The notes below the pieces were generated by a model that saw nothing but the letters and a program-made list of their open reading frames with translations, was not told where the DNA came from and searched no databases. A program made the translations under genes and the position numbers. From Gaiellasilicea sp037720595 (GTDB taxonomy: Bacteria > Actinomycetota > Thermoleophilia > Gaiellales > Gaiellaceae): a stretch of DNA of 64,000 nt. Every line of letters starts with the position of its first letter. Within the stretch, counting starts at the first letter, position 1. Below are positions 1 through 8,183 of the stretch, piece after piece. The stretch is taken from positions 1 to 64,000 of the forward strand of contig JBBJLW010000016.1 in NCBI GenBank assembly GCA_037720595.1, given 5' to 3'.

Positions 1-178
1 AGCTGCGTGGGTCGGGGCCAGGGCTCGATGGCCGGATGGTGGCTCGCTGGGTTCGATGATTTGGTGGCGCAGGCAGAAAAAGGGATCACGCGAGGGGAGC
101 CCCTTTCGCGCCAAGACCCCTGAAGCTGCGTGGGTCGGGGCCAGGGCTCGATGGCCGGATGGTGGCTCGCTGGGTTCG
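1..178. repeat. 55-bp perfect direct repeat (1-55 and 124-178)
   Basis: Bases 1-55 recur without a mismatch at 124-178, a 123-bp period. Copy 1 begins at the window edge, so the repeat or array may extend outside. The 68-bp spacer holds an imperfect hairpin at about 89-110 (cgcga-gggg-ag-cccc-tttcgcg) that resembles a terminator. No open frame with convincing codon use crosses the unit. It lies just upstream of the MFS gene. Its function is unknown; it may be a tandem-duplication scar or a dispersed intergenic repeat. Confidence 0.85.
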
Positions 179-222
179 GTGGCAAACCTTTTGGGCTTGT
201 GCTCGATCGGTAACGTCGGCTG

Positions 223-1401
223 ATGCGGCGGCTGCTCGTCCTCGTCAGCTCGATCGTCTTCGTCGACGCGTTGCTCTTCGGCGCGCTCGCGCCGCTGGTG
301 CCCGGGTACGCGGACGAGTTCGGGCTCTCGAAGGCGGGCGCCGGATTGCTCGTCGGCGCCTTCGGAGCGGGCGCGCTCGTCGGTGGGATCCCCGGCGGGA
401 TCGCGGCGATGAGGTTCGGGCCGAAGCGAGCCGTCGTCCTCGGCCTGCTCCTCCTCGCCGTCGCCAGCTTCGGTTTCTCGCTCGCCTCGGGTCCGTGGGC
501 GCTTGGGCTCGCACGCTTCGTGCAGGGCCTCTCGAGCACGACGACCTGGGCCGGGGCCCTCGCCTGGCTCACGGTTGCCTCACCGCGCTCGCGACGAGGC
601 GAGCTGATCGGGATCGCCTTCGGAGCCGCCGTCTTCGGCGCGATCATCGGGCCGATGTTCGGCGCGATCGCGGACGCCGTGAGCATCCGCGGCACCTTCG
701 GGGCGGTCGGCGCGCTCGCGCTGGCGCTCGCCGGTTGGGCGGCGACCCGGCCGGCTCCCGCCGCAGACTCGCACGAGCCTTCCTCGCTCCTCGTTGCACT
801 GCGCGACCGACGCTTCCTGGGCGGTCTCTGGCTCAACACCCTCCCCGCGCTCCTCTTCGGGGTGATGATCGTCCTGGTGCCGCTGACGCTCGACGACGCC
901 GGCTTCGGCGCGTTCGCGATCGGGCTCGTCTTTCTCGGTTCGGGACTCGCCGAAACCGTGGCGAATCCGCTTCTCGGACAATTTTCCGACCGCCGCGGCC
1001 GGCTCCTCCCGATCCGGCTTGCGCTTGCGGCCTCGGTTCTCGTCGCAGCCGCATTCGCGTTCGCGAGCCGACCTGCGCTCGTCGTCGCGCTCGTGGCGCT
1101 CGCGGCGATCTCGTTCGGCGGCTTCTACACACCAGGAATGGCCCTCGTCTCCGACCGCGCCGAGTCCATCGGGCTTGCCCAAGGCCTCGGCTTCGGGATC
1201 ATGAACACGGCGTGGGCGCTCGGAAACATGACCGGGCCGGTCGCAGGCGGGGCGTTCGCAGCGGTTGCGGGAGATGCCCTTCCCTATCTGCTGGTGTCGG
1301 GACTATGCCTCGTCACGCTCGCAGCGACGTTCAGAGAGCCGGAAAGCGCTCGAGCACCCAGCGCGCGTCGAGTGGACGCTTCCAATAGGGCTCACCGTTG
1401 A
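223..1401 (+). CDS. MFS transporter
   Basis: 392-aa major facilitator superfamily protein with about 12 hydrophobic segments. It starts directly with membrane segment 1 (MRRLLVLVSSIVFVDALLFG). The loop after segment 2 has the MFS signature region, and a second-half signature (GQFSDRRGRLLPIRL) follows at about residues 254-268. Substrate cannot be read from sequence; drug or metabolite efflux is typical of such proteins. The ATG at 223 is chosen because the protein then begins at the first membrane helix. Its 3' end overlaps the convergent small gene (1331-1813) by 71 bp. Confidence 0.88.
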   Translation: MRRLLVLVSSIVFVDALLFGALAPLVPGYADEFGLSKAGAGLLVGAFGAGALVGGIPGGIAAMRFGPKRAVVLGLLLLAVASFGFSLASGPWALGLARFVQGLSSTTTWAGALAWLTVASPRSRRGELIGIAFGAAVFGAIIGPMFGAIADAVSIRGTFGAVGALALALAGWAATRPAPAADSHEPSSLLVALRDRRFLGGLWLNTLPALLFGVMIVLVPLTLDDAGFGAFAIGLVFLGSGLAETVANPLLGQFSDRRGRLLPIRLALAASVLVAAAFAFASRPALVVALVALAAISFGGFYTPGMALVSDRAESIGLAQGLGFGIMNTAWALGNMTGPVAGGAFAAVAGDALPYLLVSGLCLVTLAATFREPESARAPSARRVDASNRAHR

Positions 1402-1813
1402 CGAGGACGAAATCGCCGGTGCGTGGATCCATCGGCAGCCGTGCTTCGAGCGGATACCACCGGTTGTGGCGATCGATCAGCTCGTTGACCTCGTCGAAGT
1501 CCCAGCTCTCCGCCAGCTCGCGCCAGGCCGCAACGGCGGTCGCCGGATAGCGCTCCGCGAGCGCGAGCTCGTACCGGACGACGAGCGCCTCGATCTCGCG
1601 TAGCCTCGCCATGTAGGGGAGCGGCCCGCCGAGCGAAGTGAAGTACGAGCCCGCGTCGGGGATAAAGTTTCGGTACCGCTGACGCAGCCGACGGCCCTGC
1701 AGCGGATGCTCGACCAGATCCTCCCCCAGCGTCGCCAGCTCGAGCTTGCGCCACGGAGTCTCCGGCAGGACGACGCCCTGCCGCATGATCCGTTCCCGTT
1801 CGCGTCGCTCCAT
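1331..1813 (-). CDS. Conserved-looking hypothetical protein (160 aa)
   Basis: 160-aa soluble, charged protein with no family I recognise. It contains aromatic- and Arg-rich stretches such as NFIPDAGSYFTSLGGPLPYM and ends in WKRPLDARWVLERFPAL. Its ATG (1813-1811) overlaps the TGA of the upstream MFS gene (TGATG), so the two are probably translationally coupled. A second ATG ten codons in (1786) is an alternative start. Codon use is high-GC3 like its neighbours, supporting real coding. It overlaps the convergent MFS gene 3' end by 71 bp, which is long for this compact region, so one of the two termini may be wrong. Confidence 0.65.
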   Translation of the reverse strand: MERRERERIMRQGVVLPETPWRKLELATLGEDLVEHPLQGRRLRQRYRNFIPDAGSYFTSLGGPLPYMARLREIEALVVRYELALAERYPATAVAAWRELAESWDFDEVNELIDRHNRWYPLEARLPMDPRTGDFVLVNGEPYWKRPLDARWVLERFPAL

Positions 1814-3057
1814 CAGACGGTTGCCGCTTTCGCCTCGAGCCCCTCGCTCTGCGGCCGTGAGCGGACGCCGCGGCACGCAGCCGCACCCGTGATCGCCGCG
1901 AGCACGGAGAACGCGGCGAACATCCCCCACATCGCGTCGTCGCCGAACGCATCGCGGACCTGGAGCCCGAAGAACGGCGCCAGCGCGAATCCGGCTGCCG
2001 CGGTGCTGCTGAACGCGCCCATGTAGGCACCGCGTACGTCCTCCGGTGCGAGCGCGGCGACCACGGACTGCGAGGTCGGCACCCAGAGCATCTCGCCGAC
2101 GACGAACACCGTGATCATGAATGCGATTACCGGGATCGCCGAGCTGACCGAGAGGAGCAGGAACGGAAAGCCCATCAGCAGCATCGCGACGACGAGCTTC
2201 GGCGCCGCCGGAATCCCGCTCACGCGCCTCGTGAGACGCAGCTGGAAGAAGGTGACGAGCGCAGGATTGATGATCACGAGGAAGCCCCACAGCGTCGGCG
2301 AGAGCCCGTGCGTGTCGGTCAACGAGATCGGCAGCGCAACCTCGTAGGCCACATAGACGAGAAACGCAAGCATTCCGGAGAAGAGGAAGACGAGAAAAAC
2401 GCGGTCGTGAGCGATCACGCCGAACGAGCCGCGCTGCGGCGGCGCCTCGGGCGAGTACGCGCCGCGCGCCGGGATGAACCGGTATGCAAGCGCAGCCGCG
2501 CCCGCCGCGAGCAAGCTCACACCGACGAAGAGGCCGTTCCAGTCGCCGACCAAGATCATCAGGCCGCCCAGCGGAGGGCCGAGCGTGACGCCGAGATTCG
2601 AGGCGACGCGGACGGAGGCGTACGCGGCCTCGTGCTTCTCCGGCGGGACGAGGTCGGCGACCATCGCCTGGTCGGCGGCCCCGCCGATCGCGCCGAAGAC
2701 GCCGACGCCGGCCATCAGCCCGAGCCCGAGCAGCAGATTCTCGCCGGCGAGGAGGAAGAACGGGGTGTAGAGCACCCAGCCACCCCAGCCGGCGAGGATC
2801 AGGCGTCGACGGCCGAAGTGGTCGGAGAGGTGGCCGCCGAGATACCCGCCAGCGGCTGCGAGGATCGCGCCGACGAGGAACGTCGCTCCGAGCGACCGCC
2901 CGCTCGCGCCGAGCTCCTTGATCGCCCAGATCCCCATGAAGGTAAAGAGCGACGAGCCTGCGATCGAGCCGGCGAGCGCGACGGCGAGCACCGGCCGCAG
3001 CGCGCGGTCGATCTCGCCGCCCCAGACGAGCTGGAAGAGGCGTCCGAAGATGCGCAT
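1813..3057 (-). CDS. MFS transporter
   Basis: 414-aa major facilitator protein with about 12 predicted membrane helices. The MFS motif A-like loop GGHLSDHFGRRRLIL is at about residues 76-90. It is unlike the transporter at 223-1401 and belongs to the drug/multidrug-exporter style of MFS; the substrate is unknown. The start ATG at 3057 gives a short N-terminal tail before helix 1. The downstream gene starts within its stop codon, suggesting a two-gene operon. Confidence 0.88.
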   Translation of the reverse strand: MRIFGRLFQLVWGGEIDRALRPVLAVALAGSIAGSSLFTFMGIWAIKELGASGRSLGATFLVGAILAAAGGYLGGHLSDHFGRRRLILAGWGGWVLYTPFFLLAGENLLLGLGLMAGVGVFGAIGGAADQAMVADLVPPEKHEAAYASVRVASNLGVTLGPPLGGLMILVGDWNGLFVGVSLLAAGAAALAYRFIPARGAYSPEAPPQRGSFGVIAHDRVFLVFLFSGMLAFLVYVAYEVALPISLTDTHGLSPTLWGFLVIINPALVTFFQLRLTRRVSGIPAAPKLVVAMLLMGFPFLLLSVSSAIPVIAFMITVFVVGEMLWVPTSQSVVAALAPEDVRGAYMGAFSSTAAAGFALAPFFGLQVRDAFGDDAMWGMFAAFSVLAAITGAAACRGVRSRPQSEGLEAKAATV

Positions 3058-3168
3058 CGTCCCAGCCTAGCGAGCGGCTCAGCGCTCTTGAAACAGGCGA
3101 CGGGCACCGCACCTCGCATGTCCGCATGCCCCGAGCACGAGGCAGCGGCGCGTCGCCGGCGCGAGCCT

Positions 3169-3549
3169 TCAGGCGGTGCGCGGGTCGAGCCTGGTCGCGA
3201 CCTCGGCCGCGGCTCCGAGCTTCTCGATCACGAGGTGATCGTCCGCGTGCTCGACCACGTACTCGATCTCGTCGGTGACGTGTCCGTGGGCAAGGACGAA
3301 GCGCTTCCCGTCTCCCCGGACGTGGTCATACTCGACGCGGCTGAGCGTCAGCCGTTCCGTGCAATGCGGGTCGGAGCACTCGCAGACGAACTCGTAGCGG
3401 TGGTCGTCTGCGCCGAACGAGACGGCGGCGTCGTTGATTCGCTCGTTCAGCTCACGGAAGAAGGACTCGTTCCGGGCGAGCCGTTCCGTGTGCCCGACCT
3501 CCATCCCGCGCAGTGTAGCCGCGTCGCGGACGTCCAACGAGGCGCGCAT
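3169..3549 (-). CDS. Small conserved protein with CxC-x4-C motif
   Basis: 126 aa, hypothetical. The middle carries a Cys cluster, CECSDPHC, followed by a strand-rich segment (RLTLSRVEYDHVR), which looks like a small metal-binding or beta-rich domain. An internal ATG at residue 16 (MEVGHTERLARNESFFREL) may be the true start, as the segment after it looks better conserved. It lies 2 nt downstream of the DUF1361 gene on the same strand and is probably cotranscribed. I do not know its function. Confidence 0.65.
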   Translation of the reverse strand: MRASLDVRDAATLRGMEVGHTERLARNESFFRELNERINDAAVSFGADDHRYEFVCECSDPHCTERLTLSRVEYDHVRGDGKRFVLAHGHVTDEIEYVVEHADDHLVIEKLGAAAEVATRLDPRTA

Positions 3550-3551
3550 GC

Positions 3552-4211
3552 TCAGCGATCTTGCAGATCGAGCCGCATGAACGCGTAGAGCACGAGGTAG
3601 CTGAGCGTGAGAAAACCGGAGAGCAGAATCGTCATCGCGAGCGCGCGCGGATCGACGAGGATGCCGTCGAGCTGGCGGAGCAAGCCGGGATCGGTCAGGA
3701 CGTCCCAGCTATTCCAACGCAGGACTCGGCCGAGGTAGACGCCGAAGCTCGCCAGCCCGAGCGCCCCGATTGCGACCACCCACCCGACGGCGCGGCCGGC
3801 CAGTCGGCGCACGACCGCTTGCACGAGATAGAGCGAGAGGAACCCCAGCAGCATCCCGGTCCAGGCGGGTGCGGCGATCACGACGACGTCGAACCAGAGC
3901 GGCACGCGACCGCTTTGCTCGAGGTGCTTGAAGTCGGTGACGATGTAGGGCGCGTTCGGCAGGAAGAGAAGCCAGAGCGCGGCGAACGGCAGCAGACCCG
4001 CCGTGCGAGCACCGACGCGGTGGCGGTCGTAGACGAAGATTGCGAGCCCGAACGGAATCCAGGCGAGGAAGAGATTCCAGATCAGACCGCCGAACCGCGG
4101 CTCCTGGGAGTAGGCGTACCGTGCGACGACGAGCGCGACGGAGAAGAGCGAGAGGAGCGCGAGCGCCGCGTAGATCGCGCGACGACGACGGCTCGCATCC
4201 CGATCCGGCAT
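3552..4211 (-). CDS. DUF1361-type membrane protein
   Basis: 219 aa with about six hydrophobic helices. It resembles DUF1361 integral membrane proteins: a conserved LWLLFLPNAPYIVTDFKHL region follows the third helix, and a VLRWNSWDVLTDP segment lies near residue 170. The frame stays open further upstream, but the ATG at 4211 (MPDRDASRRRR then helix 1) is chosen because sequence above it is Ser/Arg-rich and non-protein-like. The next gene downstream starts 2 nt away. The family has no known biochemical role. Confidence 0.8.
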   Translation of the reverse strand: MPDRDASRRRRAIYAALALLSLFSVALVVARYAYSQEPRFGGLIWNLFLAWIPFGLAIFVYDRHRVGARTAGLLPFAALWLLFLPNAPYIVTDFKHLEQSGRVPLWFDVVVIAAPAWTGMLLGFLSLYLVQAVVRRLAGRAVGWVVAIGALGLASFGVYLGRVLRWNSWDVLTDPGLLRQLDGILVDPRALAMTILLSGFLTLSYLVLYAFMRLDLQDR

Positions 4212-4459
4212 GGAGTCCAGTCTACTGACGCTCGCTTTGCCGACTCGAAAGCGTTCGCGGGCCCGTGCGGTGGCGCTGAAACCTTGCCGCATCCACCGCA
4301 AAGCCCTGCACACCGACGCGCGCAGAGGCGAGTTCTGTCGAGCGCTCTTCGCGCTCGACCTGCCGACGGCCGTCGCCGATTTCTCGGCGTCGGAGGTGAT
4401 TGATGATGATGGAGGCGATGGGTTGGAATGACGCGAAGATCCCCGCGAGCAAGCCATAG

Positions 4460-5522
4460 TCAGACCGCCTTGCGTCCCTTATGCGACCGTTCCGCATTAC
4501 TGATCGGGATCACCGTCGCCGAGTAGGCGCGCTTCAGGCGCTCGCGCGCCGCTTCGTCCGAAGGGTGACCGTACGTCGACATAACGAGCGCGCCGCCGTC
4601 CGTGTGCCCCAGTTGGACAGCAACGTCCGCGTGAGAGACGCCCAACTCCAACAGGTGCGTCGCGCAGAAGTGGCGAAGCTCGTAGTAGTCCATCCCAGGC
4701 CGCCCGAACGCCGCACGCACCGGATTCCAGTAGTAGTAGAGGCTGCTCTTCGAGAAACGCCGGTTACGGGGAGTCACGAACAACCACGGCACGTCTAGCC
4801 TCGCCGGAACGTACGCAAGAGCCTCACGCGCAGGCGGAGGCAAGACCACGACTCGCTCCCGCCCATTCTTTGGCGCTTTGATCTCGCCTGTCCCGTCGAG
4901 GTTCCGGCGGATGGAGACCTCGTCCCGGCCCACGTCGCTGCGCTCGAGAGCGAACAGCTCACCCGGACGAAGCCCAACGTACGCGGAGAAGAGGATCATC
5001 GCCCGGAAGATCGGCACGAACTCACCACCGACCCGCAACGCGACCTCGGCGAGCTCGTCGAGCTGCTCGGGCGTGAGCGCGACCAAATCCTTGCGTCCGC
5101 GCGACTGTTCAAGCCGCAGGTTCGCAAAGGGATTCGGCCCCGGATGGACGCCGTCGTTGATCGCATCGTTGAACATCGCCCGCACGACTCGGACGTTCGA
5201 TTGCGGCGCTTGCAAGGCCCACGCCCGCGCGCCCAGCCGATCCACATCGGCCAGACGGACGTGCGCGAACTCTTCCGAGAACGCCATCACTCCATAGCGA
5301 TACGTGCGCCGAGTCGCGCCAGCAGCACGCGGATACTGCTCCAGCCAAAGCGTGGAGAACTCCGCGCACGTCATCCGCGCCGCAACAGACCGACGACGCC
5401 CCGCCTCGCGCTCGGCCTCGCGCGCCTCCCGCCTTCGTCTTGAACGTCCCCACCCAACGCTTCCGCCTCAGCGCCGCGTCATACACGCTCACCCCGTAAC
5501 CACTACCCCGCTTGACGATCAC
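4460..5522 (-). pseudogene. Tyrosine recombinase/integrase, interrupted by a frameshift
   Basis: Phage-type integrase in two frames. The N-terminal arm (GTG at 5522, VKRGSGYGVSVYDAALRRK) leaves frame at a CCC run (5428-5430); removing one base joins it to the rest as a 353-aa protein. The SAM-like core-binding domain and the catalytic domain follow, with VGLRPGEL (Arg), a Lys in the KAPKNGRERVVVLP hairpin, ELRHFCATHLL, the QLGHTDG segment, and a Tyr in MSTYGHPS. The usual His before LRH is replaced by Tyr-Glu. GTG 5522 overlaps the upstream excisionase TGA (GTGA), so the start is well supported. An intact 304-aa ORF from 5374 would lack the arm domain. Inactivation or sequencing error are both possible. 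Confidence 0.82.
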
Positions 5523-5722
5523 GCCGCCCCCTTCTCCATCAGCCAAACCTCACATTCGCTGAGCCGGAACTTCCGATGCCCACCGATAATCTGCGACGGC
5601 ATCCCCTCTCGAACGCGAAGCTCCACCCACCGCGTCGAATACCCGAAGTAGCCGGCGACCTGACGCTTCGACACCCAAGGCTCCGCACCGGGTCGCAGAG
5701 GTAGACGCAGAACCCGACCCAT
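5519..5722 (-). CDS. Excisionase-like helix-turn-helix protein
   Basis: 67-aa HTH_17/excisionase-type DNA-binding protein. It has a winged-helix N-terminal helix-turn-helix (SKRQVAGYFGYSTRWVELRV) and the typical GGHRKFRLSECEVWL end that chooses a DNA groove contact. Such proteins direct excision or regulate the integrase. The start is ATG 5722, inside the upstream gene's TGA; GTG 5725 is one codon earlier. It overlaps the integrase start by 4 nt, so all three genes (6171 to 4460) form one coupled transcription unit of a mobile element. Confidence 0.8.
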   Translation of the reverse strand: MGRVLRLPLRPGAEPWVSKRQVAGYFGYSTRWVELRVREGMPSQIIGGHRKFRLSECEVWLMEKGAA

Positions 5723-6171
5723 CACGCCCTCACCATCAGCCGAGTCGGCAGCATCGCGATCTGAACCTTGCTCATCTTCGGGTCGAGCTGCCCCAAGATC
5801 TGGCGCGCGAACTCGTTCGGCGTCTCGAACTCAGGCCAAAGCTCCCGAAACTCGCTCTGAAGCCGGTAAGTCTGACGCTCGCCGTCATTCCAGTACCGCT
5901 GATACTCCGTGATCGAGTACTCGTCCACGCCCTCATCGAGCATCGCGGCGGCCCACATCACCATGAAGCCCGCGACACGAGAGGCCTTGCCTGTCGCCTT
6001 CACAACCGCCCTGGACGCCGTCCATTTCGACATCCGCTCCGCCTTAGGGCCGTACTTCTCGGTCGCCTCCTCTATCCCACCCTGATCCGCGATCACAGCC
6101 CGCGCGATGCAGTGAGCAAGAAGCGAATCCCTCCGCTTGTCTGACTTCCGGTTAATGACTTTTTCTGTCAC
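5722..6171 (-). CDS. Mobile-element hypothetical protein (149 aa)
   Basis: 149-aa soluble protein, mixed charge, predicted mostly helical, no recognised domain. The middle reads ASRVAGFMVMWAAAMLDEG and the C-terminal part is rich in aromatic residues (EFRELWPEFETPNEFARQIL). Codon use is less GC-biased than the chromosome (AAA, ATT, TAC), consistent with transfer. It is the first gene of the excisionase-integrase unit and its stop overlaps the next start. It could be a replication/transfer or regulatory accessory gene; I cannot assign a function. Confidence 0.65.
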   Translation of the reverse strand: MTEKVINRKSDKRRDSLLAHCIARAVIADQGGIEEATEKYGPKAERMSKWTASRAVVKATGKASRVAGFMVMWAAAMLDEGVDEYSITEYQRYWNDGERQTYRLQSEFRELWPEFETPNEFARQILGQLDPKMSKVQIAMLPTRLMVRA

Positions 6172-6345
6172 CTGTCAGACCCTAGCAGGTGCCATCGGAT
6201 GTCAGGGACTGTGGATGCTCTGCCTAAAAGGCTTTCAAGTCGCTCGACCCACACGGCTCAGGTGTGAGGACACTCGCCCAGGTCGTGATGCTGTGGTCTG
6301 GGAAGCGGACCCGTTAGAACTCGTTGAGGATTGCGGTCGGCGTAC

Positions 6346-7002
6346 TCATCCGGTCATCGGGGCGATGGGCTCGCCGACGAGCTCGCGGAACGCAGGTTCG
6401 TTTCGGAGCAGGTCGAAGTCGGTGTCCTGCTTGGACAGTTCGCGAAGGCTGGGCCGCCGCTCGAAGGCGTCCCGAAGATGAGCGATTGCGTCCTCGGTCC
6501 GGCCGGTCTGTGCCTCGCAGCAAGCGAGGTTGTAGAGCGGCGTCGCGTAGCCGGCCGTCTCGAGGGTGCTGCGACCCCGCTCGATCACGCCCTCGTAGTC
6601 GCCGGCCTCGTACGCGGGATGGAACTCGGCCCAAACCTCCCAACCGCCGACCTCGTAGGGCTGCCCTATCTTGCTACCCACCGCGAGCACGGTCGTCTCG
6701 GGCTCAACCGCGAAGGCTGTCCGGCTTGTCTCCGGTCCGACGAACACGAGCGCTCCTGCGGGCGCGTCGACAGTGTCGCCGTCGATCTCGAAACGCGCCC
6801 GTCCGCGGAGTACGACGTACAGCTCCTCGATGCCCTCGTCCTCTGCGTGCTCGGGCATGAGCCGGTCGCCCTCCTTGGTGCTCGTCCAGGCGTTCGTCCC
6901 GAACGCTGTGATCCCCAGGTGGTGTCGCACGGGCCGCATGTGCGTGTCCTCCCGGTAGGGAATGTCCTGCAACTCATCGACTGTCGCAACTCGATAGCCC
7001 AC
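6346..7002 (-). CDS. Cupin domain protein with C-terminal TPR-like helices
   Basis: 218 aa. Residues about 20-105 form a cupin fold: EELYVVLRGRARFEIDGD followed by VDAPAGALVFVGPETSR, the second cupin motif. After a linker (VWAEFHPAYEAGDYEGVIERG) come helical repeats with TPR character (TPLYNLACCEAQTGRTEDA, IAHLRDAFERRPSLRELSK). The metal-binding His set of classic cupin motif 1 is not evident, so it may bind a ligand without a catalytic metal. GTG 7002 is chosen; a GGAG-type site lies about 11 nt upstream. A perfect palindrome (7021-7035) sits just before the gene. Confidence 0.78.
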   Translation of the reverse strand: MGYRVATVDELQDIPYREDTHMRPVRHHLGITAFGTNAWTSTKEGDRLMPEHAEDEGIEELYVVLRGRARFEIDGDTVDAPAGALVFVGPETSRTAFAVEPETTVLAVGSKIGQPYEVGGWEVWAEFHPAYEAGDYEGVIERGRSTLETAGYATPLYNLACCEAQTGRTEDAIAHLRDAFERRPSLRELSKQDTDFDLLRNEPAFRELVGEPIAPMTG

Positions 7003-7020
7003 AGTTGTCTCTGCTCCTTC

Positions 7021-7035
7021 CCGTCCAGTGGACGG
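7021..7035. promoter_or_regulatory. 15-bp perfect palindrome upstream of the cupin gene
   Basis: CCGTCCA-G-TGGACGG, 7-bp perfect arms around one base, starts 19 bp before the GTG of the cupin-TPR gene. A half-site-like CCGTCC recurs at about 7058-7063. The position fits an operator for a dimeric regulator. Binding protein unknown; no regulator gene is adjacent. Confidence 0.45.
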
Positions 7036-7139
7036 ACGTCGGTATCCCGTCGACGTGCCGTCCGTCGACCTCGATATGAATCAAATCTTAGGAATTCCCC
7101 TCTCGGGTCGCCACGTAAACCGACTGGGGTTCTGTCAGG

Positions 7140-7298
7140 CAGAGCTATCGGAACAGGCCGGTATTCAGCGCGTATCCGGGCCGTGAGGACAACGATCTCT
7201 TCTGGCTGCCGTCGATCAACGCGGTCGTCACCGGCGACTCGCTCTCCGAGGCGAGGGACTGGAGATCCGGCTCGGCGGTCGCAGCGCGTGACGCGTGA
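7140..7298 (+). pseudogene. Possible remnant of an MBL-fold hydrolase gene
   Basis: In the gap between the cupin gene and the GNAT gene, a plus-strand frame without start reads PVFSAYPGREDNDLFWLPS followed by INAVVTGDSL, then stops at 7296-7298. This resembles the strand-loop of metallo-beta-lactamase-fold proteins where a surface segment leads to a VxGD motif (metal-binding Asp). It is only about 50 codons, has no start and no HxHxDH motif, so at most it is a decayed fragment. The rest of 7003-7364 holds the palindrome at 7021 and nothing else I can support. Confidence 0.25.
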
Positions 7299-7364
7299 CG
7301 TTGTCGTCCGACGCGCCCGTCCGCTGCTTGACCTGCCGGTCGCTGCTTTCCTGAGCCGCGCTGT

Positions 7365-7838
7365 CTATCGATCGAGTCGATAGATGCGCTCGACGACCTC
7401 GGCGCCAACTCCTGGCGCGAACGACGTTTCGGAGCCCACCTCGACGAAGCCCGCTCGAGCAAGTACCTTCGCCGATGCGGCATTGTGACTAGCTACGCGA
7501 CCATTAAGGGGTCTGGTCGATTCGATCGCAAGGAACGCACGGAGGGCCTGTGACGCGAGCCCTTGACCCCATCGCGCCGGTGCGATCCAGTACGTGACCT
7601 CGCGTTCTCCCTCCATTGTGAAGCTGCCTACCGTCCCCACGAATTCTCCGTCATCATCGATCGCTAGCAGCTTGTTTGAAGGGTCGCTGCGGACGCGCTC
7701 GTAGTGGGCGTCGAACGCGCTACGGTCGGAGGGATTCGCCCGCGTGAACGCCGCCATCTGGACCGCACGAGGATCGCTCTCCCAGGTAAAGAGGGCGTCG
7801 AGATCGCTGTCTGCGAACGTCCGAAGAGTTATCGCCAT
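7365..7838 (-). CDS. GNAT family N-acetyltransferase (RimJ/RimL type)
   Basis: 157 aa from ATG 7838 (MAITLRTFADSDLDALFTW); an upstream start at 7874 would add 12 weak residues. It is a GNAT fold of the RimJ/RimL-like kind: the acceptor-binding N-terminal half, then TYWIAPARWGQGLASQALR with the acetyl-CoA pyrophosphate loop (RWGQGLA), then GRVASHNAASAKVLARAGF, where N-xx-S and the kink before AGF are typical. It would acetylate an amino group of an unknown protein or small molecule. It lies next to the IS110 element, in the accessory region. Confidence 0.82.
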   Translation of the reverse strand: MAITLRTFADSDLDALFTWESDPRAVQMAAFTRANPSDRSAFDAHYERVRSDPSNKLLAIDDDGEFVGTVGSFTMEGEREVTYWIAPARWGQGLASQALRAFLAIESTRPLNGRVASHNAASAKVLARAGFVEVGSETSFAPGVGAEVVERIYRLDR

Positions 7839-7876
7839 AAGCACAGCCCGTCGATCGTCTCCCGGCGCACTCAACG

Positions 7877-8183
7877 AGCGTAGCGTCAGGGGTCATTCCC
7901 GAACTGTGAGTGTGTGGCTGTCCCGTCTGGGGCGTTTGTCAGGTTGGTGTCGGTGCTCTTTGGTTGTGACTCGATTCTCGAATGACCCGCTGGGGCGGTG
8001 TCTTTCCAGTGATGTGTCCGATCAGAGAGTCCGGTACCGGCCTGGCGCCCGCTTGCTGGCCTGATCAGAAGCCTGTCCGCGTTGTGAGCGCGTGACCCGT
8101 CACAGTTATGCCGCCAGCGGTTTCCACCCCAGACCGGCACCGGTTCGTGTCCCCCAACGCTTGGGCTGGAGGTCGGTGTTCGG
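7877..8183 (+). ncRNA. IS110 5' noncoding end; candidate bridge-RNA region
   Basis: The 307 bp before the IS110 transposase contain no coding frame but have clear secondary-structure potential. GGGTCATTC (7890-7898) and GAATGACCC (7980-7988) form a 9-bp perfect long-range stem, CCGGTACCGG at 8031-8040 is palindromic, and GATCAGA occurs twice (8019 and 8063). In IS110-group elements the noncoding end upstream of the recombinase is transcribed into the bridge RNA that pairs with target and donor DNA. Exact RNA ends and loops cannot be set from sequence alone. Confidence 0.45.

Noticed and set aside
1..178. CRISPR array
   Set aside because: Two 55-bp repeats with one 68-bp spacer, no cas genes, no further units; not CRISPR-like.
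159..1388. 409-codon open frame overlapping the MFS gene
   Set aside because: Arg-rich shadow in another frame; the 223-1401 frame has the membrane protein.
4222..4497. Minus-strand frame after the integrase
   Set aside because: A hydrophobic stretch (LLAGIFASFQPIASIII) is present, but composition is mixed and no start or homologous pattern supports it.
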